Assembly: GCA_947846985.1 (NCBI GenBank)
Contig: CANTUZ010000005.1
Coordinates: forward strand, 53,409,389-53,473,388
Length of the DNA stretch: 64,000 nucleotides
Reading direction: 5' to 3'
DNA from: Fratercula arctica
Lineage: Eukaryota; Chordata; Aves; Charadriiformes; Alcidae
Positions 62,867 to 64,000 of the stretch are shown here, piece after piece. Each line of letters begins with the position of its first letter. Position 1 is the stretch's first letter. The position numbers and the translations under genes are program-made. The notes beneath the pieces were generated by a model, which searched no databases, was not told where the DNA came from, and saw only the letters and a list, made by a program, of their open reading frames with translations.

Positions 62867-64000
62867 GTCAGTGCAGCTGGTTTTGTTTAAGCCAAAATAA
62901 ATATAAAGGAAATGATCAGGAGTGTGTTAATATCACATATTTACAGTTCTATGATGTGTTTTGAAATATTTTGTTCCATAAGTTGGTACTTTCGTAAGGA
63001 TATACAATATCCATTTCTCTGTATTATCAAAAGATGTTATGAAAAATAAAAACTGTGATTGTGGTCAGTAAATATATTGTGTTACTCCCAGTACTAACTA
63101 AACCAGAACAGGAGAAGAAATAAATACAGCGTTCCAAATGGTCTGTGAAAGTGCCTTCTTGGCCTCACAAGGGTTCTGGCTTATGTTCCTTTCAATTACT
63201 GCTTTGGTTGCTTTTGTTGTGTCAGCTGCTATCACTGCTGCTTGTTGCTAAGGCTCCTTATCTGGCTGTTACTGTCAAAAAAAAGTCAGGTGGTGTCAGT
63301 TGCAGTCAGTATAATGGATAAGTGCTCAAGGCTGATTATAGGGTGAAAATGAGAAATCCAGGAATGCAGCTGGAGCAGAGTAGGCGGATGGTACAAAGTC
63401 CTCTGTCCACCAGACTCCCTAGTGATACTGATGGGATTGTGCTTCTACAGTGGGGGCTGTCAAGCAGCAGTTCATTACTTGCTTTTCCTGCTTGCCCGTC
63501 TCGACCTGTTTCAAATAATCTTTGTCATATGGGTTATGTTTTCTTCACTTCTAAAATTTCTGGACCAGAATGCAACATTTTAATTAAAAAAAAAAAAAAA
63601 AAAAAAAAGATTGGAAGAGACCTTAGAAGACCCTCTAGACCAACTCAAGTACATACTGAATGTTCCTGATGAATGTTTGTCTGATCTGCTCTAAAGCCTT
63701 CCCTTGCAGGGTTGATAGATTTCCTTGACTTTTAAATAAATCATTCTTCTTGTACTGCTCTATATCACTTCTTTTATGCAAGCAGGTCTGTAAACCTGCA
63801 TGATATTCCATCTGAACTGTTAGCAGTACTAGGTAGACTGGAATAATTTTCCTATATAAAAATTTTCTGTTAGTGTATCCCAGAATGGCATGAGTATTAT
63901 CAGCAGTTGCATGGCATTTTGACCTGAGGGCATTCTCTATAGCGTCCAAGTGATGCCACTTGAACATACCTTTGTTGTTTGCTTCTTGTCATTACAAAGT
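62867..64000 (+). other. UNC79 intron after coding exon 7 (partial)
   Basis: The start of a phase-1 intron that continues past the window. It contains a run of 23 A at 63,586-63,608 and an old CR1 from 63,609 onward. No exon was seen. Confidence 0.9.
63609..63970 (-). mobile_element. Old CR1 LINE fragment
   Basis: Reverse-oriented CR1: GATTGGAAGAGACCTTAGAA then CTCTAGACCAACTC near the 3' end. Further right (its 5' side) are AGTACTAGGTAGACTGGAAT and TATCCCAGAATGGCATGAGT, which follow the internal CR1 order. The usual octamer tail is missing, and its place is taken by the 23-base A run. It is well diverged, and the right limit is uncertain. Confidence 0.65.

Noticed and set aside
1..64000. CRISPR arrays, bacterial operons or integrated virus genes
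   Set aside because: The window is vertebrate nuclear DNA. No regularly spaced repeats were seen, and no internal retroviral gene adjoins the LTR-like segments.

Overview
This window is vertebrate nuclear DNA, almost certainly from a bird. It has large introns with GT-AG splice sites and CpG-island promoters. It also carries CR1 LINE fragments ending in the avian ATTCTATG octamer and a solo LTR of the avian ERVL type. No Alu, L1 or B elements were seen. The order of bird cannot be decided by eye.

Only two genes have exons that can be read with confidence, both on the + strand. The main one is UNC79, an auxiliary subunit of the NALCN sodium-leak channel complex. Its first seven coding exons lie at 42,454-62,866, giving about 299 N-terminal residues of a protein of roughly 2,600; the rest lies beyond the right edge. 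The second is a small two-exon gene for cytochrome c oxidase subunit 8 at 31,825-32,863. Each of its exons is too short to show as a long open frame. In mammals COX8C sits at the start of UNC79, so this is most likely the avian gene of that locus.

Layout from left to right. Positions 1-12,894 hold no recognisable exon and are interpreted as intron 1 of a minus-strand gene, by synteny BTBD7. Positions 12,150-13,460 are a CpG island with NRF1-, E-box- and YY1-like sites and a good minus-strand splice donor; this looks like a bidirectional promoter for BTBD7 (-) and upstream UNC79 transcripts (+). Positions 13,461-31,824 are gene-poor, with an old CR1 and a possible LTR. The COX8 gene follows. 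Positions 32,930-41,307 are again non-coding, with a TATTC microsatellite and a CR1. A CR1 tail and a solo ERVL LTR (41,308-41,884) lie just left of a second CpG island (42,050-42,900), which contains the UNC79 start codon. From there to the right edge are UNC79 exons and introns, with CR1 copies of several ages in the introns.

The two genes share a neighbourhood rather than a pathway: UNC79 acts at the neuronal plasma membrane and COX8 in the mitochondrial inner membrane. No previously undescribed system was found. The most useful observations are the hidden COX8 gene, the two candidate UNC79 promoters, the LTR beside one of them, and a nested pair of CR1 insertions.
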